Positions 22,788 through 34,606 of a stretch of 64,000 nt of DNA are shown piece after piece. Position 1 is the first letter of the stretch. Each line of letters opens with the position of its first letter. The notes under the pieces are model-generated. The model was given only the letters and a program-made list of their open reading frames with translations, had not been told where the DNA came from and ran no database searches. This DNA is from Silene conica (lineage: Eukaryota; Streptophyta; Magnoliopsida; Caryophyllales; Caryophyllaceae). The position numbers were made by a program, and so were the translations under genes. Location of the stretch: contig CM055318.2 in the NCBI GenBank assembly GCA_029255685.2, positions 68,233,136 through 68,297,135 on the forward strand. The letters run 5' to 3'.

Positions 22788-23318
22788 TTAACTACTTTTT
22801 TGAAGTTAATGATGGCTGACCGCCAACCACCACTGACCGACCACTGTCCACCGGTGGTCAAACTGTCGGTGGTGACCGCCTTTGACTTTGACTATAATTT
22901 AAAACCGTAAAATTAATTAACTAATATTAGTTTCCTAAATTACCCTTCACCACCAATAAATTTAAAATTTGCATGTTGATGGAGGGAACCCAAAATATGT
23001 AAGTAAATTACAATAATATCCCGGGTGTCGCTCAATTTGAGTAACACCCGGTGTCGCTATATCATTATTCCAAATAAAATTGGCATTGCACGCAAGTTGT
23101 AATGCATGGACCATAAACTTAATGCGTAGTAAATGTAAGAGCAAAGCATTCCTCAATGTGTGTGCTTAATAGTCGAACAATTTCATGTATTTGGATAAAT
23201 AACCTTATCATTCAATCTATATCGGCATGGGTAAATTTTATTATTAAAAAATCATGTATCGTCAAATTCATAGCAATCTAATATCGTTACGTGATGTAGA
23301 ATGGTATGTTGTAACCCC

Positions 23319-23326
23319 TATAAATA
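23319..23326 (+). promoter_or_regulatory. TATA box of the two-exon mini-gene
   Basis: TATAAATA lies 106 bases before the ATG at 23425. A start of transcription about 30 bases downstream would give a 5' leader of roughly 70-75 bases. Confidence 0.5.
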
Positions 23327-23424
23327 TGGCCAATTTCTATGAATTATATACCAAGCTTAACAATTAACAATTATTTTACAATACATTTCACATTCCGAAT
23401 TTTCAAAATTTATTGCTCGCAAAA

Positions 23425-23825
23425 ATGGCTGTTTCTTTTGCACTCGAACACATTAGGCCAACTATCATCGTTTTTATAATTCCTACTCCAAGCCAGGTAG
23501 CAATTAGCATCATATATAGTGTTTTTCTAAATTAATATGTATTTCAATAAGATAAACTATTAACATATCACTCTTTACGTATCCTTTTTATTGTTTTATA
23601 ATCTTGTTATTATTAAGCGTGAGTTGAAATTACTATTTCATTTGGTGCATGTTTTATAACCGCTGTAACCATTTTATCATAGTTTGTGACCGTTTTTGTT
23701 AGTAATTCATTTTATATTATTATATGTATTTATTTTATTAGTTTTTTTTATCACTCTTATAAATTCAAGCACTTTAATATACGCAGGTTGCGGACAATGG
23801 AGACGACAATTCAGTCCCTGTGTAA
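23425..23825 (+). CDS. Two-exon mini-gene, 36-residue product, not recognised
   Basis: Exon 1 (23425-23496) encodes MAVSFALEHIRPTIIVFIIP then TPSQ, and ends at CAG/GTAGCA. Exon 2 (23787-23825), after ACGCAG, encodes VADNGDDNSVPV and stop. The product has a hydrophobic middle (about residues 13-20), which could be a signal or anchor, and a short acidic C-terminal end. Support: a TATA box at the right distance, clean splice borders, and a second copy of exon 2 at 28107-28148 with the same acceptor context and the related ending GDDISVPV. It lies just right of the large MULE. I know no family with this sequence. It may be a short secreted peptide, a remnant of a longer gene, or part of an unknown repeat. 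Confidence 0.45.
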
Positions 23826-24349
23826 ATAGGGCATGATAAAATGAAGCTACTGCAATGAGTTGTACTATATGGGATAGTGTCGTGTTTCTCTTTTGTTTGT
23901 TTGTTTGTCTTTAAGTTTAAAGTTTGCATGGCGTGTTTTTTTATGTTTTTCACCCTAGTCTACTGTATCCTATCGACTCATTGTCATATGTTTTATTTGA
24001 CACGCTTATAATAAGAAAGCTAAGTGTCCTTAATTTCCGTATTGTGTTTTTTTTTAATATGGATTTTTCTTAGTTTTCTTTGCAAGGCGAGATAGTTAGT
24101 CGTTTACCAACTAATCACATAGAAATATAAAACTTGAGGATAGATCGACGTGCAAGACCGTGATACACAAAACCTAAACTTGAGGAAAGATCAAATTAAA
24201 TGATTCAATCCTTCTTGATATTTTCCTTAACAAAAGCTAAAGCTGTTACTAGGGTTAATGGAAAGACTTTTATTGGGAATCCTATTTTTTTTAAAAGGAA
24301 CGGCATTTAGAAAAATCTGATTGGATGTTGAATTTTGAGTAAGAAGTTA
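23826..24349. other. Intergenic stretch after the mini-gene
   Basis: AT-rich, with a TTTG microsatellite near 23893. It probably includes the 3' leader of the mini-gene. Nothing else is seen. Confidence 0.4.
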
Positions 24350-24539
24350 CACCAATTCTTATTTCAAACCGCCATATCCGTCTGAAATAATAAAACGGGT
24401 ATCATTTTATCTCACAAAAAACCCATTTAGGGAGTGAGTGGGAAAGCACATGGGGGTGGCCCACTACCCATGTACTTTCACACTTGTGAGAGGTTTTATT
24501 GTTTCAAACCGAACTTACGGTTTGAAGCAAGACGGACTG
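24350..24539. mobile_element. MITE, diverged member of the TTTGTGACGG family
   Basis: AAGAAGTTA flanks both ends (24341-24349, 24540-24548). The ends are CACCAATTCTTATTTCAAAC and the reverse complement of CAGTCCGTCTTGCTTCAAAC. The layout (end, hairpin, ACTCACTTTCCC-type block) matches the other copies, with TTTCAAAC in place of TTTGTGAC. Confidence 0.85.
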
Positions 24540-24906
24540 AAGAAGTTATTTTTTGTTGATATAGGGGCCTCCATAATCATCAAAAGTTATTTTAAGCAAG
24601 AATTTTTGTTCTCTATATATACTTCTATTAATTCAATGATTTCTTCTTTCTTAATTTGATAAACTCAAAAATCATTAAAATTAATTAGTTTTCAAAAATA
24701 ATTAGATTTAATTAACTTTTATTTCAAAGAAACGAACAAGTAAATATCCTAGAGTACTACATTGAGAAACTTGTACTATTATTCGTCATATAGAGAGTAT
24801 TAATGATGGTATAATTTCTTCAAATATTAAATTTTACAAAAATTAGTGAAAAAAATAATCTATTAGCAAAATAATATCAGATCTGGAAAGTTACTGATTT
24901 TTTTAA

Positions 24907-25456
24907 GGGATATCTACATGGTACCCCTCAATTTGTTGACTTTCTACCTGGTACCCTTACACTTTTTAAAACATATAAGGTACCCCTAATTGTTGTCATT
25001 ATCACTACGTGTACCCCTAAACTTGATTTTCCGTCAATTAAACTCATATTTCAGCTTTAAGTGATAACTTGAACGCGTAAGCAAGCTTGTCATTTACTAT
25101 CACATGACATAAGGACTCTATTAGGCTCAATATCCATCTCGATCCTAATATTTATGGATATATATAGGCTAAAAAAATGTTGACGGAAAAACTATTGATC
25201 TTTGCCAAATTATCACGTCCAAAGAATGGATATTAATTCTAATAGAGTCCTTATGTCATGGGATGATAAATGTCAAGTTTGGTTATGCGCCTAAGTAATC
25301 ATTTAATGCCCAAAATTGAGTTTAATTGACGAAAAATAAAGCTTAAGGGTACACGTAGTGATAATGACCACAATTAGGGGTACCATGTATGTTTTAAAAA
25401 GTGTAGGGGTAACATGTAGAAAGTAAAAAACTGAGGGGTACCATGTAGAAAATCCT
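24907..25456. mobile_element. Foldback MITE with GGTACCCCT repeats in both arms
   Basis: The ends GGGATATCTACATGGTACCC and the matching GGGGTACCATGTAGAAAATC are followed by arms of about 200 bp. In each arm GGTACCCCT or a close variant recurs three to four times, 35-45 bases apart. The flanks are a TTTTTTTAA direct repeat (24898-24906, 25457-25465), in line with a MULE-type 9-bp duplication, although a T-run is weak evidence. Confidence 0.8.
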
Positions 25457-25515
25457 TTTTTTTAATTACAAATTTAAATCTACAACAAAGATACACAACA
25501 AAAATATTTAAAAAA

Positions 25516-26619
25516 GAGTTATTTAATAACAATACTCTGAACTATAGGTCTTCTTCTCAAAATACTCCAAACTTTTGTTTAACTACCAATACTACAAACT
25601 AATAACTCTCTTCGCTTTTATTACACTACGGTGACCGGCAACCCGTTAAGCAAGTAAAAAACTTCTTCATTTGTCTAAGCAAGTAAATAACTCTCTTCTT
25701 TTTTCTGTTGTCTATTAAACTTCTTCAACACTATTAAACCCATCACTATTTATCTGTTATAGTATGCAAATGAGAAAATAAAGTAACAAATTATTTCCCC
25801 AACTATTTCTTACTGTCATTTTTATCAAATTACATAGTATCCTTACACAAATTCTCATTTAACGGCGGTATCCGTCACAAGTTATTTTTATTTCTTCAAT
25901 TATTCTTTATATTTCATTTTTCTTAACCATCTGCGAACATTGAAATCGTTGCCTCCAAATCTGATATATAAATGTGCTTGAAATACCATGGCGATGAATC
26001 ACTTCTTCAATTTTAATCGCCTCTATTTCCTACGCGATATAACAGTACCTATCTTTTCAATCTTCATACTGGTGGAGCCTTCGCTACCATATACGGAGTA
26101 TAATTTTGTTGCTGAATTCGCGAGCGAAAAAAATATGTTAAATGGAGAACAAAGAAGACGGGAAAAGATTAAAAAAAAATGAAAAAAGATTAAAAAAGGT
26201 GTGAATGGAAGGGGGGACAAAGAAGACCGAGAAAGATTAAAAAAGATGAAAAAAGATGAAGATGTAAAATGAAAAGGAATAAAGGAAAAAAAAAAAGGTG
26301 TGAATGGAAGGGGGAGGAAGATGATGATTTTAAATGAGAGGTTCAAAATTAAAAGTATAGAGGAGAAAGTGAGATATGGAAGAAAAATATTTGTTTGCAA
26401 AATCGTTGCAAGTGGAAGGGGGAAGAAGATGAAGATCATAAATGAAAACGATGAGCCCTACCAAACAATTAACCTGCTACACCAGGTCATAAAGAGAGCG
26501 ATTCTATTCTATGGGAAGGGGTACATTAGTTTATATTATTTGTAGTTAAATTAAAGAATAAAGTATTTTGAGAAGATGTGTACAGTGTAATAGTTCAGAG
26601 TATTCTCGTTAAATAACCC
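25516..26619. mobile_element. Mutator-like element, about 100-bp inverted ends
   Basis: TTTAAAAAA flanks both ends (25507-25515, 26620-26628). The left end GAGTTATTTAATAACAATAC and AATACTC blocks return inverted on the right. The inner part holds a truncated TTTGTGACGG-family MITE end (about 25853-25889), an ATG-initiated ORF at 25988-26182, and GA-rich duplicated blocks (GGTGTGAATGGAAGGGGG at about 26200 and 26297). The ORF matches nothing I know and is probably chance. Confidence 0.8.
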
Positions 26620-26628
26620 TTTAAAAAA

Positions 26629-28106
26629 TCTGAAAAGAAAGTTAAAAAAACGTAGCGAAATTTTTTAAAGGTAGTATATTTTGAATATATAATTTATATC
26701 AAACTTAACAATCCAAAAAACAGAAAAAAAAAATACATATATAATTTAGAAACAATGAAAACAATTTTTTTTAAAAAAATGCAACAGTAAATACCCGAAA
26801 TAACAATCCGTATTATATACGGAGAAAAAAACAACTTTTTCATTTGATTATTTCTCATGTGTTGAGAATTATAGTAATTAAATGCGCATTGTAAGTATTC
26901 ATGCATGCATCCAAAGAAAATTGTTGAAGTTGTAAAAACAACAAGGAGGTAATTTATTAATTCTAATATTAAAGGTGATTGATATAGTGAGCATCAAATA
27001 GATTTCAGGGAGGCGGCAGAGTAAGTTAGATTAGAGGAAAAATGGCGAGAGAGAATTAGATAATGTAAAAAGGCAGAGTGGAGTGAGGTGAGGCAGATGT
27101 TCGGTTTATCAAATTACCATAGAATCCTTTACGTTGTTTATACTTCTTATCTAGAGGTTAACAACTAACCATCATCGGTTGGGCTTAATGCAAACTAATT
27201 CGAGACATAAAAATCAACGTACTTGCTAAATCCAACACGCTAATTTGTTTAATCCAACACTTTTTTTACCCTAACTTTCCACAATTGTCCTTATTAGTAA
27301 AAAAAAGAATTAAAAAGACTTTTAAAGAAATAAAAGACTTCCCTCCCTTTAAACCTAATAAATCTCTTATTCGTTCAACTATTATGGATCGTAATTATTC
27401 GCACATATCAAACGTAAGTTCGGCGTTTCAACGTAATTTTTTATTAAGTTCCGTCTTTTATTCAATTTTCTTGGTGTTTTTTTTTTCTAAAAAGAGGATT
27501 TTTTAACAATTAGGGTTTGAACTGAAATTCAATCAATCTCTGAAATTGAATTGAAATCCGGAAATCGGGAAATACAATTGCAGTAAAATGAGAACCAATT
27601 GGGAGGAATTTTAGAATATTTATATTCTAATTATGTAGAGTACATATTTTCATAACAATCATAACCAATAGTTTATTGTATGTAGCTCAATTGTGGTCTT
27701 TCCCGTGTGTATGACAAATTTAAAATAATTTTTTGTCTCGATTTTAGCTTATTAATGATTTATTATGCTTTATTTACAATTATTATTATACAACAAAATA
27801 AAAATTATGTGAAGATAAAGAGATCACTTAGGGAAAAGTATTTCAAGTCAAATCTCACATTGGAAAAAAACAAGGATACGGTTGTCTACCATATAAATCA
27901 AAGAGTTACTTCTTTCATCGCTAATTGGTGTTGGGATACAATCTTCCTGAATTTATGAGTCGACACTCTTTCATCCATACGGATACAACCCGATCCAATA
28001 ACGAAATTACAATAAATAAAGATGATGAACTTACATGTTAAACATTTTGGTTTACGAGATTTTCACATAGTGTTAGAATAACACCGATAAATTTTAATAT
28101 ATGCAG
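26629..28106. other. Long AT-rich stretch without a recognised gene
   Basis: Homopolymer-rich DNA. Short ORFs occur, but none has codon use, motifs or splice context to support it. Near 27385-27414 a start ATGGATCGTAATTATTCGC precedes a GTAAGT donor and could be a stray first exon, with nothing to support it further. Confidence 0.5.
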
Positions 28107-28148
28107 GTTACGAATAATAATGGAGACGACATTTCAGTTCCAGTGTAG
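28107..28148 (+). pseudogene. Second copy of the mini-gene's last exon
   Basis: After TTTTAATATATGCAG, 42 bases encode VTNNNGDDISVPV and stop. The copy at 23787 has TTTAATATACGCAG and VADNGDDNSVPV. Acceptor, length and ending are shared, so this is a duplicate. No matching first exon is found in the kilobase before it, and a Copia fragment begins about 50 bases after it. Confidence 0.55.
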
Positions 28149-30987
28149 TTCGCTGATGATAATAAACGACATTGTTACCGCAAGTAGTAAATAGTTTTCA
28201 AATTGTAGGACAGAAATTACAGAACTCGAGAAAGAACTGTAATTGAACACTGATTCAGTTTTTAATAATGTTGCATCTACTTCTGCTTATATCGTTGAGT
28301 CTATTGATGTTTGGCACGGTAAGTTAGGTCATGTGAATGTTGACTATATTAAAAAACTTAGAATTATGAGTTTAATTCCAAGTTTGACGAGTCAAGAATT
28401 CTCTAAATGTGCTAGTTGTGTTGAGGCTAAGTTTACAAAGAAACCTAGTAAACCTGTTACAACTAGGAGTACGAGTCTTCTTGAACTTGTTCACACCGAC
28501 CTAGCTGACTTCAAAAATGTTGCAAGTAGAGGTGGAAATAATTATTATGTCACCTTTATAGACGACTGTTCTATATATACTCGCGTATATTTGCTTAAGA
28601 TCAAAGATGAATCTCAACAATCGTTTATAAACTTTAAAAATGAAGTCGAAAACCAACTCGACGGGAAAATCAAACGGGTGAAGTCTAACAGAGGAGGCGA
28701 GTATAAGTCTAGTTATCTGACCAATTTCTGCGCTGAAAACGGTATAATTCATGAGACTAGTCCACCTTACTTACCTCAGTCTAATGGAGTAGCTGAACGG
28801 AAAAATAGGACCGTAAAAGAGATGATGAATACTATGCTTTTAAGTTCTGGCCTATCTGACGATATGGGGGGGGGAAGCAATTTTATCGACTTGTCATATT
28901 CTTAACCGTGTACCTCATAAGAAAGTTGATAAGACACCCTACGAGATTTGGAATGGCTATCCTCCTAACCAGAGTTTCCTTAGGGTATGGGGGTGTTTGG
29001 CTAAAGTGGGTTTACCTAACTTTAGGAGACCTACCGTTGGACCAAGAACCTATGATTGTGTTTTTATTGGTTATGCCCATAATAGCTCTGCTTATCGATT
29101 CATGTCTCTGAGTGATCATTCTATATCTGAAGCTAGAGATGCTATGTTTTTTGAGCATGTTTTTTCATTTCAGAAAAGTGTTGTGTCATCGCCTAATTTA
29201 TCTGTTGCATCGAATGATATGTCTTGCATGCTAGTAGTAGCACTTCTAGTGATCATTCCGTTGAACCTAGAAGGACTAAGAGACCTAGATGTCCCAAGAA
29301 CTTTGGAGCTGATTTTGTTTCAACCCTTCTGTCTGAACATGGTTACACTGTTTGTGCTAGTGAGGAGTTTATTTCAGCCTTTTTAATAGAAGATGACCCA
29401 AAAACGTATAATGAGGCAATGTAATCCATTGATGCTAATTTTTGGAAAGGTGCTATTAAAAGTGAACTTGACTCTATTGTGTCGAATTAAACTTGGGAGT
29501 TGACTGATTTACCTAAAGGTAGTAAACCTATTTCGAGTAAATGGATCTTTAAAAAGAAAATGAGACCTGACGGTACAATAGAAAGGTTCAAGGCTAGACT
29601 TCTAGTCAGAGGTTTCACAGAAAAGAAAGATATTGACTATTTTGACACTTAATCTCCTGTGACTAAAATCTCGACTATAAGAACTCTTATCGCTTTAGCT
29701 GCCATGCATAACCTAATTATACACTACTACAGGAACCCTTAAGGACATCAGTGAATGGACACGAGTTTTTTAAAAATCAGATGTAGTAAATAATGCACAT
29801 CGGATTTTTGAAAAATCCGATGTGCATATATATGTATGGACATCGGTTGTTTTTTACAACCCATGTCCATAAGTTATGACATTAATGGACATGGGTTGTT
29901 TGTAAAACCCATGTTAATGCATTTTATTTTTTAGTAACCTTAATGCGCGCAAAAAGACTCGACTCATTCACTTATCAAAAACCCGTCTTCTTTTATTCCC
30001 CACTATACTCCGCATCTCCGCTCCATTTCCCAATTCCCACATACACATCCGTTATCCGCTTCCACGCCAACTCCTCTTTGCCATCGACCGCCATATTCTC
30101 CACCGCGACAACCAGGCGTCCATCGACGCACGCATTACTCATCATCAGCTCCACGAGTAGCGCCGATAATAAATGATACTGAAGCACAACACTCTTCTCG
30201 TCCTTGATAGGTCCTACAATTTCGCCTCCTTTGCTATACCTAATAATAGATATAATTTCAAAGCTCATACTAATATTGAATAGGTAGGTTGAATTTCATC
30301 ATCATTTTATAGGTTTGGAATTTTGGGACTTCGAAAATCTAGGTTTGGAAATTTTGGATTTCTAAACTTGTTCATCATTTCTGGGTTTTCTGGATTCGGG
30401 TTTAGGGATTCTGGGTTTGTCATTTTAGTTGTTGTTGTTGTTGCTGCTGCATTTACATTAGCTTGAACTAGTGTTTAATGTAGTTTGTTATTCTCATGGT
30501 GGTTTTCGTTGACTAAGTGCATTCTTGCTTCCAATTCTATTAGTTCACTATTATCTAAGTAATTCCTGATTGTGATTCAGTAGTGCCCCTTAGGGACAAA
30601 AAAAAAGAACGAACAAGCCAAGTAGAGTAGAAGAAAGGATTGTTCATGGATTTAACTTCTGTATTTTTTCAATTTATGACATGGTGAGTGGAATCATGAG
30701 ATGATGTTTTGCTCATGGATTTAACTTCTGTATTTTTTCATAGTGAAGTAACACTCATTTGATGCAATTTTTAACATAGTTTTTATTATGGTTCATCTGG
30801 AGCAACCTTTCTCCATTGTTAATACAATGATATGAGTATCTGACTCCATAACTTCGCCATTTGTGGGAGCCCTCGAAATACTCAAGTAGTATTGTTGTCG
30901 GCATTTTGCTGGTTGTCTATCACTTGTGTCATGGTTCATCCATGTTACATATTGTGTAAAACTTCATCTATAATCATGATTTATCTT

Positions 30988-31230
30988 AGTAAATGAAAGT
31001 GGTTCAATGGCTTACAATTTGGAACCAAGTGGTGTTAGTCCAGTGGTAACTGAGTTAAACCTTAAAGCTTGCAGAAATGCAGGAGTTGAGAGGTCTCAGG
31101 TTCGATTACCAGCTGGGGCGATAATCACTTGGCCACTGCAGCTCCGAAAGGGGTGGCTTACATGGTCCATGTGGTGGTGCGGGAATGTATGGGCCCGGGG
31201 GGATTAAACTCCTCGTCACCAAAAAAAAAA
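30988..31230 (+). mobile_element. tRNA-derived SINE with 16-bp target duplication
   Basis: AATCATGATTTATCTT lies at 30972-30987 and again at 31231-31246. The body has an A-box-like TTAGTCCAGTGG and a B-box GGTTCGATTACC, then a tRNA-unrelated part (GATAATCACTTGGCCACTGC, GGGAATGTATGGGCCCGG), and ends in CACC plus a run of A. The exact duplication suggests a recent insertion, after the CACTA had captured its cargo. A related body lies at 59286-59527. Confidence 0.92.
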
Positions 31231-31451
31231 AATCATGATTTATCTTGAGCTTGTTTTGCATATAACTAATATATAAACATCCGGGCGTTAATTCGACGCT
31301 GTATGAGTTTTGGGTTTTCAGACAAGGAATCTAAAACAGCTATATATTGGACGATGTACTCTATACTCAATTGCTTTAGCTTTCTTTCTTCCTTCTCTGT
31401 CTCTCTTTTTGTGAAAAATCTGTATTTGACTTGTCAATTATAATCTTTCAG

Positions 31452-32147
31452 ATGGAAATGGGTTCAAGACCAGCACCATGAGACTTGGAGCTGATGCAAT
31501 AGTCTTCAATCAAAATGTTGGAAATAGGTATGTGGAAAGGTGGTGGTGGTGGAAGAAATGCGGCGGTTGAAACTTGAAAGTGCTTATGTTTCACCACCTA
31601 TTATTTGTGCTTATACTTTTCAAATGGTCTTTGTTTAATGATCAGGACATTTACTCAAATCATTGGACTCCTTTCCTATACATATTTTTCTCAGACTGGC
31701 CTTGACCGGATAGTGGTACCCATGGTAAGTACTTGTATGAAGTTTTGGTATCTTTACTTTCACTCTACAGAGTTCTATATTCTGTATTACTTGTATTCTC
31801 TACTATGACAACAACAATAATAATACCTTGGTTCCTAAAGAGTGTTGAGTTGGCCAACACGACCTCAAGTAGTCTAGAGAGTGTGAGAAGGGAAAGTTGT
31901 AAGAAAGTTAAAAAGTAGTGGAAAGAAAAATTGAAATGGAAAAGAAAGTAGGAGATACAATAACTCTGTTCTTTCCATAACCACACTTAATTTAGTTTAT
32001 GGTGTGTTTTTCCTGATCGCTCTTTAACGTATCATTGTATGGTTACAGGATATTCGCCTGCGAGCACCTGATGGTTCTAAGAAAGTAAATTCGAAAATGA
32101 TGATAAGTGAAGATCATATTGGCAGCCAGTATCGCTATTCACTTCGA
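31452..32147 (+). pseudogene. Captured exons of a MORC-family GHKL ATPase gene
   Basis: Three plus-strand exons with GT-AG borders: 31452-31527 encodes GNGFKTSTMRLGADAIVFNQ (with a split Tyr codon before it); 31646-31724 encodes TFTQIIGLLSYTYFSQTGLD and RIVVPM; 32049-32147 encodes DIRLRAPDGSKK and HIGSQYRYSLR. Plant MORC proteins, nuclear ATPases in gene silencing, read YGNGFKTSTMRLGADVIVF, then TQSIGLLSYTYL..TG.DRIVVP, and later an HI..R..YSLR segment. The exons therefore cover the later part of the GHKL domain and a piece of the following S5 fold. The ATP-binding N-terminal part and one or more exons between the second and third are missing. No stop is seen in the three exons. Confidence 0.88.
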
Positions 32148-34606
32148 GTAAGAGTTAATGTTTTTTTATCTATTTCTGGAAAATATTTGACGGAAAATTA
32201 AGCTTACAGGTGATGTAATGTGTAACTATGACTTCAACTAAACCTTGAGATGCAGCTCTTGCCTTTTGGTCTTGCAAAATGCATTATAAACCCCTTATTT
32301 GTACTGTTACTTGTTGGAATGTGTGCTTTAGAGGACTGGTATGATACATGCTGATTTTAATGTATGCTGTCATGCTCTGTTTTTGCTCACAACTTGATCT
32401 CGGTTCGTGATTCTTAAGAACTTTTTTTATAAAATAAAATCATCAATCAATAGCAGCGAGAGCTTAGTATGGATTTTGCTTACATAATCCTAAGTGAGTG
32501 AGAAATGTACTTTACTCATCACGTTCGGCATTTAACTTGTAATGCACATGGGCTTCGGTTAACAACTGATGAACAAAACATAAATGGTCATCAGGTTACA
32601 GCTAAAGAATGATGTGCATAAATATGATGGACATCAGACTTATTAAACCTCTTATATGCAATAACACATGGACATCAGATTACAGCTAAATAATGATGTG
32701 CATAAATATAATGGACATCAGACTTATTAAACCTCCGATGTGCAATAACACATGGACATCGGTTGTTAAGCCGATGTCCTTGATACCCATAATTGACATC
32801 AGTGAACTGTACATCGGTTGCTAAGCCGATGTCCATTCCCATAAAAGTCTGATGTCCTTAAGGGTTCCTGTAGTAGTGATACATCAGATTGATGTTAAAA
32901 GTGCTTTCTTGAATGGTGAACTAAAGGAAGAGATATATATGTCGCAACGTGTTTGTGGTTAAGGGTCAAGAGTATAAGGTGTGTAAACTGAACAAGTCAT
33001 TATATGGTCTGAAACAAGCACCGAAACAGTGGTATGGGAAATTTAACAACACCTTGATAAGTAATGACTTTATGGTTAGCAATTCTGATTCATGTGTTTA
33101 TTCCAAAGAAGTAGAATCTGATTGTGTGATTATATTCTTATATGTTGATGACATGTTAATATTTAGTAATAACTTGAATGTGGTAATTAAAACCAAAGAA
33201 TTTCTGTCATGACATTTTGAGATGAAGGACTTAGGAGAAGCTGATGTAATTCTAGGGGTTAAGGTTATTCGAAACTCCAACGGAATATGTTTAAGTCAAT
33301 CTCATTATGTTGAAAATGTGTTGAAAAAGTTTAACTGCTTTGATTCTGTGCCTACTAGAACACCTTATGATTCCAGTATACCATTGTGTAAAAATTCGGG
33401 TAAGAGTGTTTCCCAAGAAGAGTATGCTAAAATCTTAGGTAGTGTGATGTTTCGTAGGAACTATACTCGACCATATATTGCTTATGCTGTTAGTAGACTG
33501 AGTCGTTATACACATAACGCTAGTAGTGAACATTGGAATGCTCTTCGTCGTTTACTCAAATACCTAAAAGGAACAGTTGATCATTGTTTGCATTATAGTA
33601 AATTTCCTGCTGTGTTAGAAGGATATTGTGATGCAAATTGGGTTTCAGGTAACGATGAGATCTGCTCTACTAGTGGATATGTCTTCACCATGGGTGGAGG
33701 TGCTATATCGTGGAAGTCTTCCAAACAGATTTGTATTGCACGCTCTACCATGGAATCGGAGTTCATAGCTCTTGAGTTGGCAGGATAAGAGGCTGATTGG
33801 TTGAAAAACCTATTAGCAGATGTACCAGTGTAAGGACGACGGCAAACACCGGTCTCCTTACACTGTGACTCACAAGCTGCAATTGGTGTTGCTAAGAATA
33901 GTGTCTATAATGCAAAGAAACGACACATTCGATTCAGACATGCTGCAGTTAAAGAACTCCTTGAGAATGGGGTAATCGCTTTGGACTATGTGAAGTTTGA
34001 AAGCAATCTTGCCGATCCATTTACTAAGGGACTGAGTAGGAGACTAGTCACTGATACGTCGAGAGGAATGAGACTTAAGACCTTAGGTCAAGGCAAAGTG
34101 CTGACACTTGACTAAGTTTGAAGTCTCTTGTTCCTATGACGTAGTATGATTTATAGCCTTATATGGTGGTGCTATTGAGACGCACTTGATGAATTATACA
34201 CTAGGATGAACTTATGTCCTTAAAGGCTCATGTGAGAAGTGCTACTGAGAAGCACTTGAGCCACCTACGTAGGTGTGATGATCTCAAGACTATGAGAAGT
34301 CTTGTGAGCACATCTATTAGTACCAAGGTAATGCATAAGCTCTAAAAGAGCGCGTTGCACTCTGAAAATCGCGGGACGATCTTAATTCTGAAGGTATGAT
34401 ATGTGTTGTGGGGGGGGGGGGGGGGGGGGTATCGACCGAAGCTCGGCTAGGAATTCAAATTGCAAGATATTCTCTAGTTGTAAGTAAGTTGTTTCCCCAC
34501 CTCACTAAAGTGTCAATTCAAATCGAAAGATATTGATACCTAAGTATTCAACCCTTCCTTTATCCAGGAATTCTTCTCTGTTTTCTCTTATCTATTAGTA
34601 GGGGAT

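Larger units (their letters stand above)
16599..23070. mobile_element. Large long-armed Mutator-like element with 9-bp target duplication
   Basis: CAAATAAAA flanks both ends (16590-16598, 23071-23079). The ends are GGATAGTGCTAGGGCGACAC and the matching reverse complement of GAATAATGATATAGCGACAC. Both continue into CGGGTGTTAC and then into arms of about 400 bp that hold, in mirror order, a GC-rich GGTGG/CCGAC block and a tRNA-like sequence. No transposase is seen. About 3.5 kb of the 6.47 kb is later insertions: hAT 17570-18138, MULE 19524-21853 with a hAT in it, MITE 22463-22658, plus Helitron ends. The direct repeat and mirrored arms make the borders firm. Confidence 0.8.
29722..32878 (+). 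mobile_element. Second CACTA element, carrying a MORC gene fragment
   Basis: The ends are CACTACTACAGGAACCC and its reverse complement, with the duplication ATA on both sides (29719-29721, 32879-32881). Subterminal ACATCGG/CCGATGT motifs fill both ends. Its right end, reversed, matches the left end of the CACTA at 9574 almost base for base, so the two are one family in opposite orientation. No transposase. Inside: an unrecognised leader (about 29935-30480), a SINE (30988-31230) and three MORC exons (31452-32147). It interrupts the reverse transcriptase of the Copia fossil. Confidence 0.9.

Noticed and set aside
26023-26439. 138-codon minus-strand ORF rich in Phe, Leu, Ser and Pro
   Set aside because: Opposite strand of GA-rich duplicated blocks in a MULE; low complexity.
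27385-27414. Possible first exon for the second mini-gene copy (ATG to GTAAGT)
   Set aside because: Its ten codons (MDRNYSHISN) do not resemble exon 1 of the first copy, and ATG plus GTAAGT is common by chance.
29993-30268. 91-codon minus-strand ORF in the second CACTA, and a 77-codon plus-strand one over it
   Set aside because: Neither has a known motif or splice context. It could be a captured leader, but I cannot support a function.
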